Source of the DNA: Bacillota bacterium
Lineage (GTDB): Bacteria > Bacillota_A > Clostridia > Lachnospirales > Lachnospiraceae
Direction: 5' to 3'
DNA: 64,000 bases
Assembly: GCA_023407175.1 (NCBI GenBank)
Contig: JAEYMU010000026.1
Location: 1 to 64,000, forward strand
Positions 9,077-17,019 of this stretch are shown here, one piece after another (position 1 is the stretch's first letter; each line of letters opens with the position of its first letter). Both the position numbers and the translations under genes were made by a program. The notes beneath the pieces were generated by a model. The model had not been told where the DNA came from and did not search any database. It worked only from the letters and a program-made list of their open reading frames with translations.

Positions 9077-9253
9077 TTACTGACGCTTTAAATATACAAT
9101 CAGATCAGATTTATTTATGCGCCATATTTTTTTCCCTAATCGGTATGCAGGCAATGTCCCGGAATGAATCAAATCGTAAAGCATATTTCGAGATATACCA
9201 AGAATCTCAAGGGTTTCATTAATAGTGAGTACATCAGGATAAGTTTCTAACAT
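9077..9253 (-). CDS. Excisionase-like helix-turn-helix protein
   Basis: A 58-aa protein, MLETYPDVLTINETLEILG onward, with the pattern of the excisionase/MerR-like HTH_17 family: a TINE-LEILGISRNMLYDLI helix-turn-helix followed by the wing PAYRLGKKIWRINKSDLIVYL. AAAGGAGG six bases upstream supports the start. It is the second such protein in the element (the other is at 13306), and being minus-strand and distant from the integrase it may act as a regulator or a second recombination directionality factor. Confidence 0.82.
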   Translation of the reverse strand: MLETYPDVLTINETLEILGISRNMLYDLIHSGTLPAYRLGKKIWRINKSDLIVYLKRQ

Positions 9254-9349
9254 GGAAAGACCTCCTTTATTTGTTTTAGTATATTGTTGTAATGCAGTAA
9301 ACTTTTCTGCATTTTATTAAATTTAAAATATATATCATTTATACATAAG

Positions 9350-9400
9350 GAAGCCACAAGCCTTTAATTATTGGAGATTAAGGGATTGTGGCTTCTTTTT
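9350..9400 (+). terminator. Hairpin with T run
   Basis: AAGCCACAA pairs with TTGTGGCTT across a long loop, followed by CTTTTT. No plus-strand gene precedes it closely, so it may insulate the downstream small genes. Confidence 0.5.
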
Positions 9401-9606
9401 ATGAGAATTCAATAATGTATTTATTATTAAGAAATCCAGTGGAAAAAGGCCGATTTTATGAATAAGGAGGTGAATAGAATACATGGTTCGAAATCTGCTA
9501 AAGACCCTGAAAATAGTCCTTTTAAGCCTGATCAGACAACTTATAGCAGTAGTTGTATGAAATCCGGATATCTAAAAGAACAGTGATGTTTAATGGAGGG
9601 CAGTAA

Positions 9607-9780
9607 ATGACTAATGACGAAAATGTAACCCAATATGATACCAATCCGGAAGAGAAGCAGACAGACCAGGATTTTAAGTTCAATAAAATGAACCATCTTT
9701 CCCCTATTGGGGCAATTAGTATTATTACTCTCATCGGATTGGTATGCATTATCATTGATTTTTATCTGGAATCAGAATAG
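9607..9780 (+). CDS. Small single-span membrane protein
   Basis: A 57-aa protein. Residues 1-30 are acidic and polar (MTNDENVTQY start) and residues 32-51 form one hydrophobic segment (IGAISIITLIGLVCIIIDF), ending in ESE. GGAGG precedes the ATG by seven bases. The next gene (DUF932) starts 12 bases after its stop, so the two probably share a transcript. The function is unknown. The upstream 9401-9606 stretch has another AAGGAGG at 9464 but only very short candidate frames. Confidence 0.65.
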   Translation: MTNDENVTQYDTNPEEKQTDQDFKFNKMNHLSPIGAISIITLIGLVCIIIDFYLESE

Positions 9781-9792
9781 GAGGAATTTTAT

Positions 9793-10731
9793 ATGTCTGC
9801 AAATGTGGAAACAATGTTTTATACGAGAGAGAAGCCGTGGCATGGACTTGGAATACAGGTCGGACAGGCTTTAAGCTCACGAGAGGCTCTGGAGGTGTCA
9901 GGCCTTGATTGGAGTGTCATTCAGAAGCCAATACTTACAAGTGATGGTATCCCCATCGAAGGATATAAAGCCAATATCCGGGATTTTGATCATAAGGTTC
10001 TTGGCGTAGTAACCGACCGCTATAAAGTGGTTCAGAACAGCGAGGCCTTTGCCTTTACGAATGAACTGCTTGGCAGCGGCGTGCGCTATGAGACAGCCGG
10101 CTCACTGCAGGAGGGGCGTAAGATATGGCTCCTTGCAAAATTACCAAACGAATATATTATGCTTGGCGACAGGATCAGCCCTTATCTTGTCTTTTCCAAT
10201 GCCCATGATGGCAGCGGGGCAATCCGGGTAGCGATGACACCGATCCGTGTTGTCTGCCAGAATACCTTGAACCTTGCACTATCAACCGCAGCCAGATCAT
10301 GGTCTACCGTACATACCGGGGATATCAGAAACAAGCTCGATGATGCGAAGCAGACATTGTTCCTGACAGAAAGATATATTGATGCATTGGGCAGGGAATT
10401 TGAAGCTCTAAACCGGATCAAATTATCGGACACAAAGGTGCTGGAATTCATTCATCTTCTGCTTCCTATGGATGAGGATAATATATCATCGGTTCAGGAA
10501 CGCAACATCAATAAGCTGCGTGAGGACATGAAAATCCGCTATTTTGATGCACCGGACCTTCTGGATGTCGGGAAAAACGGCTACCGTTTTATAAATGCGG
10601 TCTCGGATTTTGCTACACATGCAAAGCCGCTGAGGGAGACAGGAAATTTCAAGGAGAATCTGTTTGCCAGAACAATAGACGGAAATGCATTAATCGATAA
10701 AGCATATGAACTTGTAAAATTAGCAGCATAA
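9793..10731 (+). CDS. DUF932 phage/plasmid-like protein
   Basis: A 312-aa member of the DUF932 (TIGR03299, phage/plasmid-like) family, recognised by the N-terminal ETMFYTREKPWHGLG and the VxDRYKVVQN segment near residue 75. These proteins are common in conjugative elements and large plasmids, usually beside YqaJ and RadC genes as here; their biochemical role is not established. The start has AGGAGG at the usual distance. It ends at an intrinsic terminator (10746), just before the RadC-like gene. Confidence 0.9.
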   Translation: MSANVETMFYTREKPWHGLGIQVGQALSSREALEVSGLDWSVIQKPILTSDGIPIEGYKANIRDFDHKVLGVVTDRYKVVQNSEAFAFTNELLGSGVRYETAGSLQEGRKIWLLAKLPNEYIMLGDRISPYLVFSNAHDGSGAIRVAMTPIRVVCQNTLNLALSTAARSWSTVHTGDIRNKLDDAKQTLFLTERYIDALGREFEALNRIKLSDTKVLEFIHLLLPMDEDNISSVQERNINKLREDMKIRYFDAPDLLDVGKNGYRFINAVSDFATHAKPLRETGNFKENLFARTIDGNALIDKAYELVKLAA

Positions 10732-10745
10732 TCACTATTAATAGT

Positions 10746-10782
10746 AAGCACCTGTTCGGATTAATCCTGGACAGGTGCTTTT
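10746..10782 (+). terminator. Intrinsic terminator after the DUF932 gene
   Basis: AAGCACCTGT pairs perfectly with ACAGGTGCTT, followed by TTT. Confidence 0.75.
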
Positions 10783-10796
10783 GTGGAGGGATTAAA

Positions 10797-11324
10797 ATGA
10801 GCAAGGAAATCGAGATTATTGAAATGATGAAAAAACCTGCACCAAAGAAAAGGGTCGGAATAATAAAAACTCAGATTATCAGGGAGGGTTCCATGTTATA
10901 CGGAAGCAGGCGGATTAATCGACCGGAAGATGCGGTTGATTTTGTGAAACGCATTTTCCAATATTCAGACCGGGAAATGATGGGGGTGTTATCGTTGGAT
11001 TCCAAGAACGCTCCGGTAGCATTGGAAATTGTATCAGTCGGAACGGTGAATTCCTGTCTGGTTCAGATGAGAGAGCTGTTCAAGCACTCCATACTTAATA
11101 ATGCAACCTCGATTATGTGCTTCCATAATCATCCGTCAGGGATACCGGAACCATCCAGGGAAGATATTGATGTGACGAAAAGGATGGATGAGGCAGGAAA
11201 GCTCCTTGGTATCTGGCTTCTGGATCACATTATTATCGGTGCAGATGGAATGTATATCAGCCTTCAGGAAAGAGGGCTTATTAAAAATGGATATCAGAAG
11301 ATATCGGTATGTCAGGAGGAATAG
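10797..11324 (+). CDS. RadC-like JAB/MPN-domain protein
   Basis: A 175-aa RadC family (DUF2466) protein. The JAMM metal motif is intact: HNHPSG near residues 110-115 followed by PSREDID with the metal Asp near 122. The chromosomal RadC N-terminal helix-hairpin-helix part is missing, as is usual for mobile-element copies. The true function of the family is unsettled; a DNA-metabolism or peptidase role has been suggested. GGAGGG lies seven bases before ATG, and the next ORF starts two bases past its stop. Confidence 0.88.
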   Translation: MSKEIEIIEMMKKPAPKKRVGIIKTQIIREGSMLYGSRRINRPEDAVDFVKRIFQYSDREMMGVLSLDSKNAPVALEIVSVGTVNSCLVQMRELFKHSILNNATSIMCFHNHPSGIPEPSREDIDVTKRMDEAGKLLGIWLLDHIIIGADGMYISLQERGLIKNGYQKISVCQEE

Positions 11325-11325
11325 C

Positions 11326-11733
11326 ATGAAAAGACTTATATCAACCAAAAATCTGTCTCATGAAGAGTGGATTAAGTACAGGAAAATGGGGAGTTTTATC
11401 AAAAAAGCTATGGCAGATTCGATGATTAAACAGGGGGATGAATCATTAGATTCAACTTCTATTGGATGGATTGAGATTATCAATACAGAAGGAAGCTTAT
11501 ATCTTAAAGATAATTATTATCCCCGGTTTATTAATTACTGTGAGGAAATGGGCCTCCAGCTAAAATATACGCCGAAATATTTTCAAAAGCATGTGTTGAT
11601 TGAAAAGAATCTCTTGGTTCCGCAATATGTACCGTCCAGTCCGGAGACATATATTCGATATGATGTCTTTAAAAAGGTTCAAGGTGAAAAAATTAAAACG
11701 ATTAGAATCGATATGAAGAAGCTGAATACATAG
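11326..11733 (+). CDS. Chimeric hypothetical protein with YqaJ-like N terminus
   Basis: A 135-aa product. The first 22 residues (LISTKNLSHEEWIKYRKMG) match the conserved opening of YqaJ-type recombinase nucleases, which normally continues GIGGSDAAA. Here it switches abruptly to SFIKKAMADSMIKQGDES and an unrelated tail that I cannot place; the tail looks like the C-terminal part of another element protein, perhaps a replication protein. A deletion joining the two genes is the simplest reading. AGGAGG lies upstream. Whether the chimera is functional is unknown. Confidence 0.6.
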   Translation: MKRLISTKNLSHEEWIKYRKMGSFIKKAMADSMIKQGDESLDSTSIGWIEIINTEGSLYLKDNYYPRFINYCEEMGLQLKYTPKYFQKHVLIEKNLLVPQYVPSSPETYIRYDVFKKVQGEKIKTIRIDMKKLNT

Positions 11734-11738
11734 ATTTG

Positions 11739-11780
11739 AAACATAGAGCTCTGACTTATATAGATCAAAGCTCTATGTTT
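11739..11780. terminator. Bidirectional hairpin between convergent genes
   Basis: AAACATAGAGCT pairs perfectly with AGCTCTATGTTT. It overlaps the stop codon of the minus-strand gene that ends at 11779. Confidence 0.7.
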
Positions 11781-13131
11781 ATTTATGGGCAGGTTTCCGC
11801 TTCGCTCTTTGCTGGGGAGGATATGGAGGATATAGGCTTTCATATATTTTTTGATAAATAGCTTCTGTTTCATTATCAATAGGAATTTCATTGGTTGACA
11901 GAGTAAATTTATCAGAATAAAGATCCATTAACTTCACCAGGGAATTAAGCAGAATGTTATACTGGGCTGAGGTGCAGTCAGCTATAAATAACTCTAGTGC
12001 TTGTAGCATGGTATCAACTGTGTAGCTGGATTTTATGTGAATGCTTGCAAGTACTTCAGATGCTTTTTTCTGAAGGGTAGTAATGCTGATACGTTTTTGA
12101 TTAATTATAGTATTATGTATTTCATTCAAATGCTTTAGTCTTAAGTAAAGAGAGGGTAAGCTGAGAACGGAATTAGTCATTTCTATCAAAAAATCCTCGT
12201 TGACTTTTATAAGACCTTCGCTTTGGTTAGTGTATAATTTCCATGTTTTTATGACCGCATTTATACCTTGGAAGTATAAATTCTTTTCGAGGACAGACAT
12301 ATCAAGTGCCTTGAACTCAGAGAAGTGATTGTAATAATCATACATAAATTTATGCATTGTAAAAAATTTATCATAGATAATAGGCCTATGCCAGTCAATA
12401 TCACGATATGTTTTTCGCAAGGAGGCTAATTGCTGCTCACTTAGTTCTATTCCGATCTCCTCATATCTATCAAAGGTAAACCAATCGATAGCCTCTTGTA
12501 ATTTCATAGTGTTTTGTGTCTTGTTTAATTTTGTGAGGATAGTAATCATCTCGAATTCGGACCTTTTTTCCATCCTTATCGGCTTATAAATTTTACCCGG
12601 TTCTCCGTTCTTTGAACCATAGGAATATTCACTGTTATAAGAACTCTTTTCATTCTCAAAAAATATATTGTGGGATAAATTCTTATATCTTCGTTTCCTG
12701 ATTGTATCGGCATATAGATTCGTAGTATCTAATATGGTAGATAACTCGCTATTCTTGCAAGAGGTGATTTCATCAAATGATAAATCATAAGTATTTTTCC
12801 AAAGATATTCTTTGAAAGTATTAAAAATGAATTCGGGATAAGTATATCCATACGTATTTATTTCCGTGTATAGATTGACTGCTGTTAAAAAGTATATATA
12901 ATTTGCAAGATATGGTTCATATATGATGGATTCATCATCTATATCTGGACTGGTTTGATAGATTTTTTTGATATAAGAATCTAAAACCAAAGTAATGTCC
13001 TTATGATTAAATTCACTATTATTCGAAAATAATTGATTCATCTTGTTACATAGCTCATCACGAAATCTATCAAGAATATGTTGGTGGAATTCCAATATGT
13101 TATTTTTCATTGCTTCTCTATTAATGTACAT
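11779..13131 (-). CDS. Orphan 450-aa helical protein
   Basis: I do not recognise this protein. It is predicted to be cytoplasmic and largely helical, rich in Tyr, Asn, Glu and Lys, with no signal peptide, no membrane segment and no nucleotide-binding motif. Its tail is Pro-rich and basic (PPYPPQQRAKRKPAHK). AGGAG seven bases before the ATG supports the start. It lies on the opposite strand to most element genes and stands alone, which is typical of cargo acquired separately. Its location next to the integration module and its size would fit an accessory, defence or regulatory role, but nothing in the sequence shows which. Confidence 0.75.
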   Translation of the reverse strand: MYINREAMKNNILEFHQHILDRFRDELCNKMNQLFSNNSEFNHKDITLVLDSYIKKIYQTSPDIDDESIIYEPYLANYIYFLTAVNLYTEINTYGYTYPEFIFNTFKEYLWKNTYDLSFDEITSCKNSELSTILDTTNLYADTIRKRRYKNLSHNIFFENEKSSYNSEYSYGSKNGEPGKIYKPIRMEKRSEFEMITILTKLNKTQNTMKLQEAIDWFTFDRYEEIGIELSEQQLASLRKTYRDIDWHRPIIYDKFFTMHKFMYDYYNHFSEFKALDMSVLEKNLYFQGINAVIKTWKLYTNQSEGLIKVNEDFLIEMTNSVLSLPSLYLRLKHLNEIHNTIINQKRISITTLQKKASEVLASIHIKSSYTVDTMLQALELFIADCTSAQYNILLNSLVKLMDLYSDKFTLSTNEIPIDNETEAIYQKIYESLYPPYPPQQRAKRKPAHK

Positions 13132-13305
13132 AGTATGCTCCTATCTCAAAATTACTTAATTCTTTCCTTTTACGAAATTTCTTTATAAATTGTATTATTG
13201 CTTTACAGTTATTCCCCTAAGGGCAAGGAGGGGGTCGGGTTACATAAATTTTAACATATATATTATTGAAATAATACAGAAAAAATCAATGGAGGTTCTA
13301 TCGGT

Positions 13306-13518
13306 ATGGATCAAAACATTATAAGTATGATCAAAGAGGAGAAGCATGTATGTAATTTTGATAAGCTGACCTACACGATACCAGAGGTATCTGAATTATT
13401 GAATATAAGTGTATCGCAGGCATACAAGCTGGCTAATCAAAACGCGTTCCCTACCATACGATTAGGGAAAAGGATATTGGTTAGTATAAAAAAATTAGAA
13501 GAATTTATAAATCAGTAA
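13306..13518 (+). CDS. Excisionase-family HTH protein
   Basis: A 70-aa DNA-binding protein with the HTH_17 (excisionase) pattern: YTIPEVSELLNISVSQAYKLA followed by FPTIRLGKRILVSIKKLEEFI. It sits directly upstream of the integrase and is the likely recombination directionality factor. GGAGG is positioned 11 bases before ATG. A perfect 10-bp hairpin at 13525-13551 separates it from the integrase gene. Confidence 0.88.
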   Translation: MDQNIISMIKEEKHVCNFDKLTYTIPEVSELLNISVSQAYKLANQNAFPTIRLGKRILVSIKKLEEFINQ

Positions 13519-13524
13519 TTATTC

Positions 13525-13551
13525 AAGAGCAACCAATCGATGGTTGCTCTT
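13525..13551 (+). terminator. Hairpin between xis-like and integrase genes
   Basis: AAGAGCAACC, a 7-nt loop, and GGTTGCTCTT form a perfect stem. The T tail is weak, so it may be a partial terminator or RNA stabiliser that lowers integrase expression. Confidence 0.5.
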
Positions 13552-13572
13552 CATACTTAAGGAGGATTTGCA

Positions 13573-14787
13573 ATGGCTAAAAAAAGAGGTAACGGAGAAG
13601 GAACGATTTTCAAGGATAAGTCTCGTGACCGCTGGGTTGGACAATATTCAATCTAAACCTTAGAGGGAACAAAAAGAAAAAGTGTATATGGAGCTTCACG
13701 AGCAGAGGTCCGAGATAAATTGATGAAAATACTGAATGATATTAATAGAGGCGGAATTATCGATGATTCAAAGATTACATTACAGGATTGGATTACTGTA
13801 TGGATTGAGGATTATAAAAAACTGTCGTTAAAAAGAACTTCAATTGACAATTATTATCGTTATTTTAATACCCATATAAAAAATAGCATCTTGGGAAAAA
13901 TGCAGTTAAAAAAGGTCATGCCTACACAGATCCAAAAGTTTATCAATGATAAATCGATTAATGGGAAGGTAGATGGCACTGGCAGACTCCGGAGAGCTTC
14001 AGTTAAGCATATTTATAATGTGATTTACGGAGCGATGGAGCAGGCAGTTAAAGTAAATATGATTACTCGAAACCCCTGCCGTTCAGTTTCATTACCTAAG
14101 AATGATAAGCAGGAAGTATTATATTTTTCACCAGATGAAGTAAACAAATTTTTGGACGCTGTTAAGAAAACCAAGTATTATACGCTATATATGCTTGGAA
14201 TTATAACAGGACTGAGATTGGGGGAAATTGTGGCTTTACGCTGGGAAAATATTGACCTTGATGAAAAAAAGATAGAGATTAAATTGAATGCAGCCATCGT
14301 AAGCAAAGAAGAGCAAAAAGATGAGGGGGTATTGCATAGTGAGGTTATTCTACAGACTCCGAAAACAAAAAAATCTGTGCGTACCTTGTACATAGAAGAA
14401 CCCCTTGTTTCCATGTTGAAGAACTTTCGGAAAGAACAGTTGAAAAAGCACATGGAATGTGGGGAAGCTTTTGAAAACAGTGGTTTTGTTTTCACAAATG
14501 ATTACGGTAAAATGATTCACCCCCGAACCGTACAAGACCATTTCAAGAGAGCGATAAAGAATGCTGGACTACCCAATCTCCACTTCCATAGTCTTCGCCA
14601 CACGGCAGCAACCTTAATGCTGCATAGTGGGGTTGATGTGCGTACGGTGCAAGAAGTTTTGGGACATGAGGATATTCAAACGACTCTTGGCATCTATACT
14701 CATGTTATGGAGGATATGAAAAGGGATGCACAGAAAAAAATTTATAATAGTTTTTATTTTAAAGAAAGCAGCAATTATATTGCATAA
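13573..14787 (+). pseudogene. int: Tyrosine integrase with in-frame TAA at codon 28
   Basis: The frame from ATG 13573 (AAGGAGG upstream) encodes a 404-residue Tn916/phage-type integrase, but codon 28 (13654-13656) is TAA. Both sides are collinear with the family: KRGNGEGTIFKDKSRDRW before, LEGTKRKSVYG after. After the stop all parts are intact: SAM-like core-binding domain, catalytic Arg in TGLRLGE (near 213), Lys in TPKTKKSVR, HSLRH (near 338), the GHEDIQTT His, and Tyr in GIYTHV (near 374). Restart at ATG 13720 would give 355 aa lacking the arm-binding domain. The change could be a real nonsense mutation, a sequencing error, or a suppressed codon. Confidence 0.85.
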
Positions 14788-14794
14788 AAGGAAT

Positions 14795-14834
14795 AAAACC
14801 GGTTCGATAGAGATTGTCGTACTGGTTTTTTTTG
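14795..14834 (+). terminator. Terminator after the integrase
   Basis: AAAACCGGT pairs with ACTGGTTTT and is followed by a T run. Confidence 0.75.
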
Positions 14835-14968
14835 TGTGATTTTATGTGGAATTATATGGTGTTATTTGGGCGAATGTAATATAATGGGATATAGGGGTTT
14901 GAAGATCATGTGAATAAGTTTGATTATACCAAGTCAAATATTAATTAATAAAGTAGGAGTATGATAAA

Positions 14969-15169
14969 ATGTCTGGAAAACCAATGTTTATATTTGCAAA
15001 TGGGTTATCAATGGCTTTATCAAGAAAGTTTTCTCTTGAAATTATTACTGAAAAATTCATTAATGAGCTAGCGAATTTGATAAAGGATTTATGTAATAGA
15101 AATCAAGGATGCCATAATTTTGATAATTTTGAAATGAATTTTACGGCAATTGAATCAGCATTAATATAA
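14969..15169 (+). pseudogene. N-terminal fragment of a SIR2/DUF4917-like protein
   Basis: A 66-aa frame, MSGKPMFIFANGLSMALSRK onward, resembles the nucleotide-binding start of SIR2-like/DUF4917 proteins (xxFxNGLSxxL), and NFDNFEMNFTAIESAL fits the next conserved helix. It ends at TAA, yet the same frame reads FEKILRFYQFRGG after the stop before another stop. A truncated, decaying gene is likely. AGGAGT upstream is a usable ribosome site, so a short product is possible. It lies 73 bases before the STAND NTPase gene. Confidence 0.45.
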
Positions 15170-15242
15170 TTTGAAAAAATATTGCGTTTTTATCAATTCC
15201 GAGGTGGTTAGAGCATAAATATAATGAAAATGAGGTGGTATT

Positions 15243-17009
15243 GTGAAAAAAGAAAAAGACGAAAATATAATATGGTTTTTGCTGTCAACGTTAATATTGC
15301 CTGCCATATTCTCAATTATTGGATTGAAAAGTAAAAATAATATGTATTATTATATTGCAATAATAATATTAGCAATATCTATCATAATAATAATGAAATT
15401 TAAAAAGCGTATCAATAGAATAATTAATAAAATTAAATATAAAATTTTTAAGAAAGTAAAGATTCATAATATAAACGGATTTTATGGAAGGGAAGATATT
15501 ATTCGACAAATTATGTTATGGCACAGAAGCTCTAATAATGTTAAATGTGCATTAATCACAGGATTTGGTGGAACTGGTAAATCTACTATAGCGCGAAATT
15601 TTGATAAATCTATTGACAAAATTGTCAATAGTATTGTAGTTGGTAATAGTGATACTATGCCAAATATATCAAAAAAGAGTAAATGTGTTATTTTTTTTGA
15701 TTATGCTTTTGAAAGAGCAGACGAAATCTTAGAGTTTTATGAGAATGCTTTGCAAGTAAATTCACATATTAGTATTATTGTTTTAGAACGTAATTTTGCA
15801 GAAGACCAATTTAGCTATAATGGGCTAGAATTTTCCAAGGCGTTTAACTTGAATGATCATTTGATCAATGAAGAGAATTTAGCTAAGACTATTTGCTTTA
15901 ATGTTGAAAATGATTATGTAAAAAAGGCATGTAGTTATAGGCCTTCAAATGTATCAATTCCTAGTCATAAAGCAAAGGCGTATGTAGACACAATTATTAA
16001 TAAAATAGATCAAAAATATCATAGACCTATATTTGCATTTATTATTGCAGATTTATATAAAGAGAATAATAGTCTGAGTTTAGAGGATAAAGATACAAAA
16101 GACAGAATCTTTATTGCATACTGGGATTTAATGGTCAGTACAAGTAAATGTGAAAATAAACTTAAACATTGGAAAAAGAAAGCGGGGTTTACAGATGCAG
16201 AAATAGATATTGTAGATATTATGTTCAAAAGCTTAAAAAAATATAGTAAGTTATATACTTTAATATCATCATTAACACATTTTAACATACATATACAGAT
16301 GTCACTAGATCAGAGCTTTGGATTAGTATTATATGAGCACGAAATATTAATAAATTCTCCCGGATTAATTGATATTTTGAACCCTAAAATTAATTACCAA
16401 AATTATTCAAGTTACAATTTATTCAAATGGAATAAGCTTAATAATATAGACATATTAAGGCTTTTCTTTTTTCTTGATTCTCACGAAATAAGGAAATCAA
16501 TTGTTGTTAAAGAGAGTCCATTTGATTTAATATCTGCATGGTTACTTAGAGATTTTATAAAAAGTGATAATGATTTATTATCAACAGTGATTAGTTTGTT
16601 GCTTAAAGATTATTGGGAAAACATATATAGTGCGATTACGCGTTCTGTTGACGAAGGGGATCATTCTTCTATACTTATTTGGTTCTATGAGACTATGAAT
16701 AACTGGGAATATGATTTCGGCGAAACTGATTTACCATTATTTGAACGACTTTTGAATGACTGCATGCAATGTATATTTTATTCTCCAGGAGAAAATTATT
16801 TCTATGATCAATTCGATAAATTTGTTGAAAGGGCAAAACAAGATACGCAAAAGAAACTTATAATGTTAAAGATCTTAAAAGAATTTAACAGCAAAATAAT
16901 GGGCATGGAAAATCAAACACGTTTTGCGAATTTTATAAAATTAAGAGTATTAGAGTTAAACCCAAATGATCTTGATGATAAAGGATCAAAATCTTTAAAG
17001 ATTAAATAA
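15243..17009 (+). CDS. Membrane-anchored STAND-like P-loop NTPase
   Basis: A 588-aa protein starting at GTG with GAGGTGG upstream. Two membrane helices (about 11-27 and 34-51) are followed by a basic linker and an NTPase domain introduced by FYGRED, as in STAND/NACHT-like proteins. Walker A is GFGGTGKS (107-114), Walker B VIFFD (149-153), and IIVLERN (178-184) fits a sensor strand. The remaining 400 residues are helical and unrecognised, possibly a sensor. STAND NTPases commonly detect phage or stress ligands; that role here is inferred. The TraG-like gene begins 10 bases after its stop, so the two are co-translated partners. The coding sequence is very AT-rich, fitting recent transfer. Confidence 0.78.
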   Translation: MKKEKDENIIWFLLSTLILPAIFSIIGLKSKNNMYYYIAIIILAISIIIIMKFKKRINRIINKIKYKIFKKVKIHNINGFYGREDIIRQIMLWHRSSNNVKCALITGFGGTGKSTIARNFDKSIDKIVNSIVVGNSDTMPNISKKSKCVIFFDYAFERADEILEFYENALQVNSHISIIVLERNFAEDQFSYNGLEFSKAFNLNDHLINEENLAKTICFNVENDYVKKACSYRPSNVSIPSHKAKAYVDTIINKIDQKYHRPIFAFIIADLYKENNSLSLEDKDTKDRIFIAYWDLMVSTSKCENKLKHWKKKAGFTDAEIDIVDIMFKSLKKYSKLYTLISSLTHFNIHIQMSLDQSFGLVLYEHEILINSPGLIDILNPKINYQNYSSYNLFKWNKLNNIDILRLFFFLDSHEIRKSIVVKESPFDLISAWLLRDFIKSDNDLLSTVISLLLKDYWENIYSAITRSVDEGDHSSILIWFYETMNNWEYDFGETDLPLFERLLNDCMQCIFYSPGENYFYDQFDKFVERAKQDTQKKLIMLKILKEFNSKIMGMENQTRFANFIKLRVLELNPNDLDDKGSKSLKIK

Positions 17010-17019
17010 GGAGGATTTT

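Noticed and set aside
9483..9560. 25-aa hydrophobic frame MVRNLLKTLKIVLLSLIRQL after AAGGAGG at 9464
   Set aside because: The ribosome-site spacing is long, an overlapping frame competes, and nothing else supports translation.
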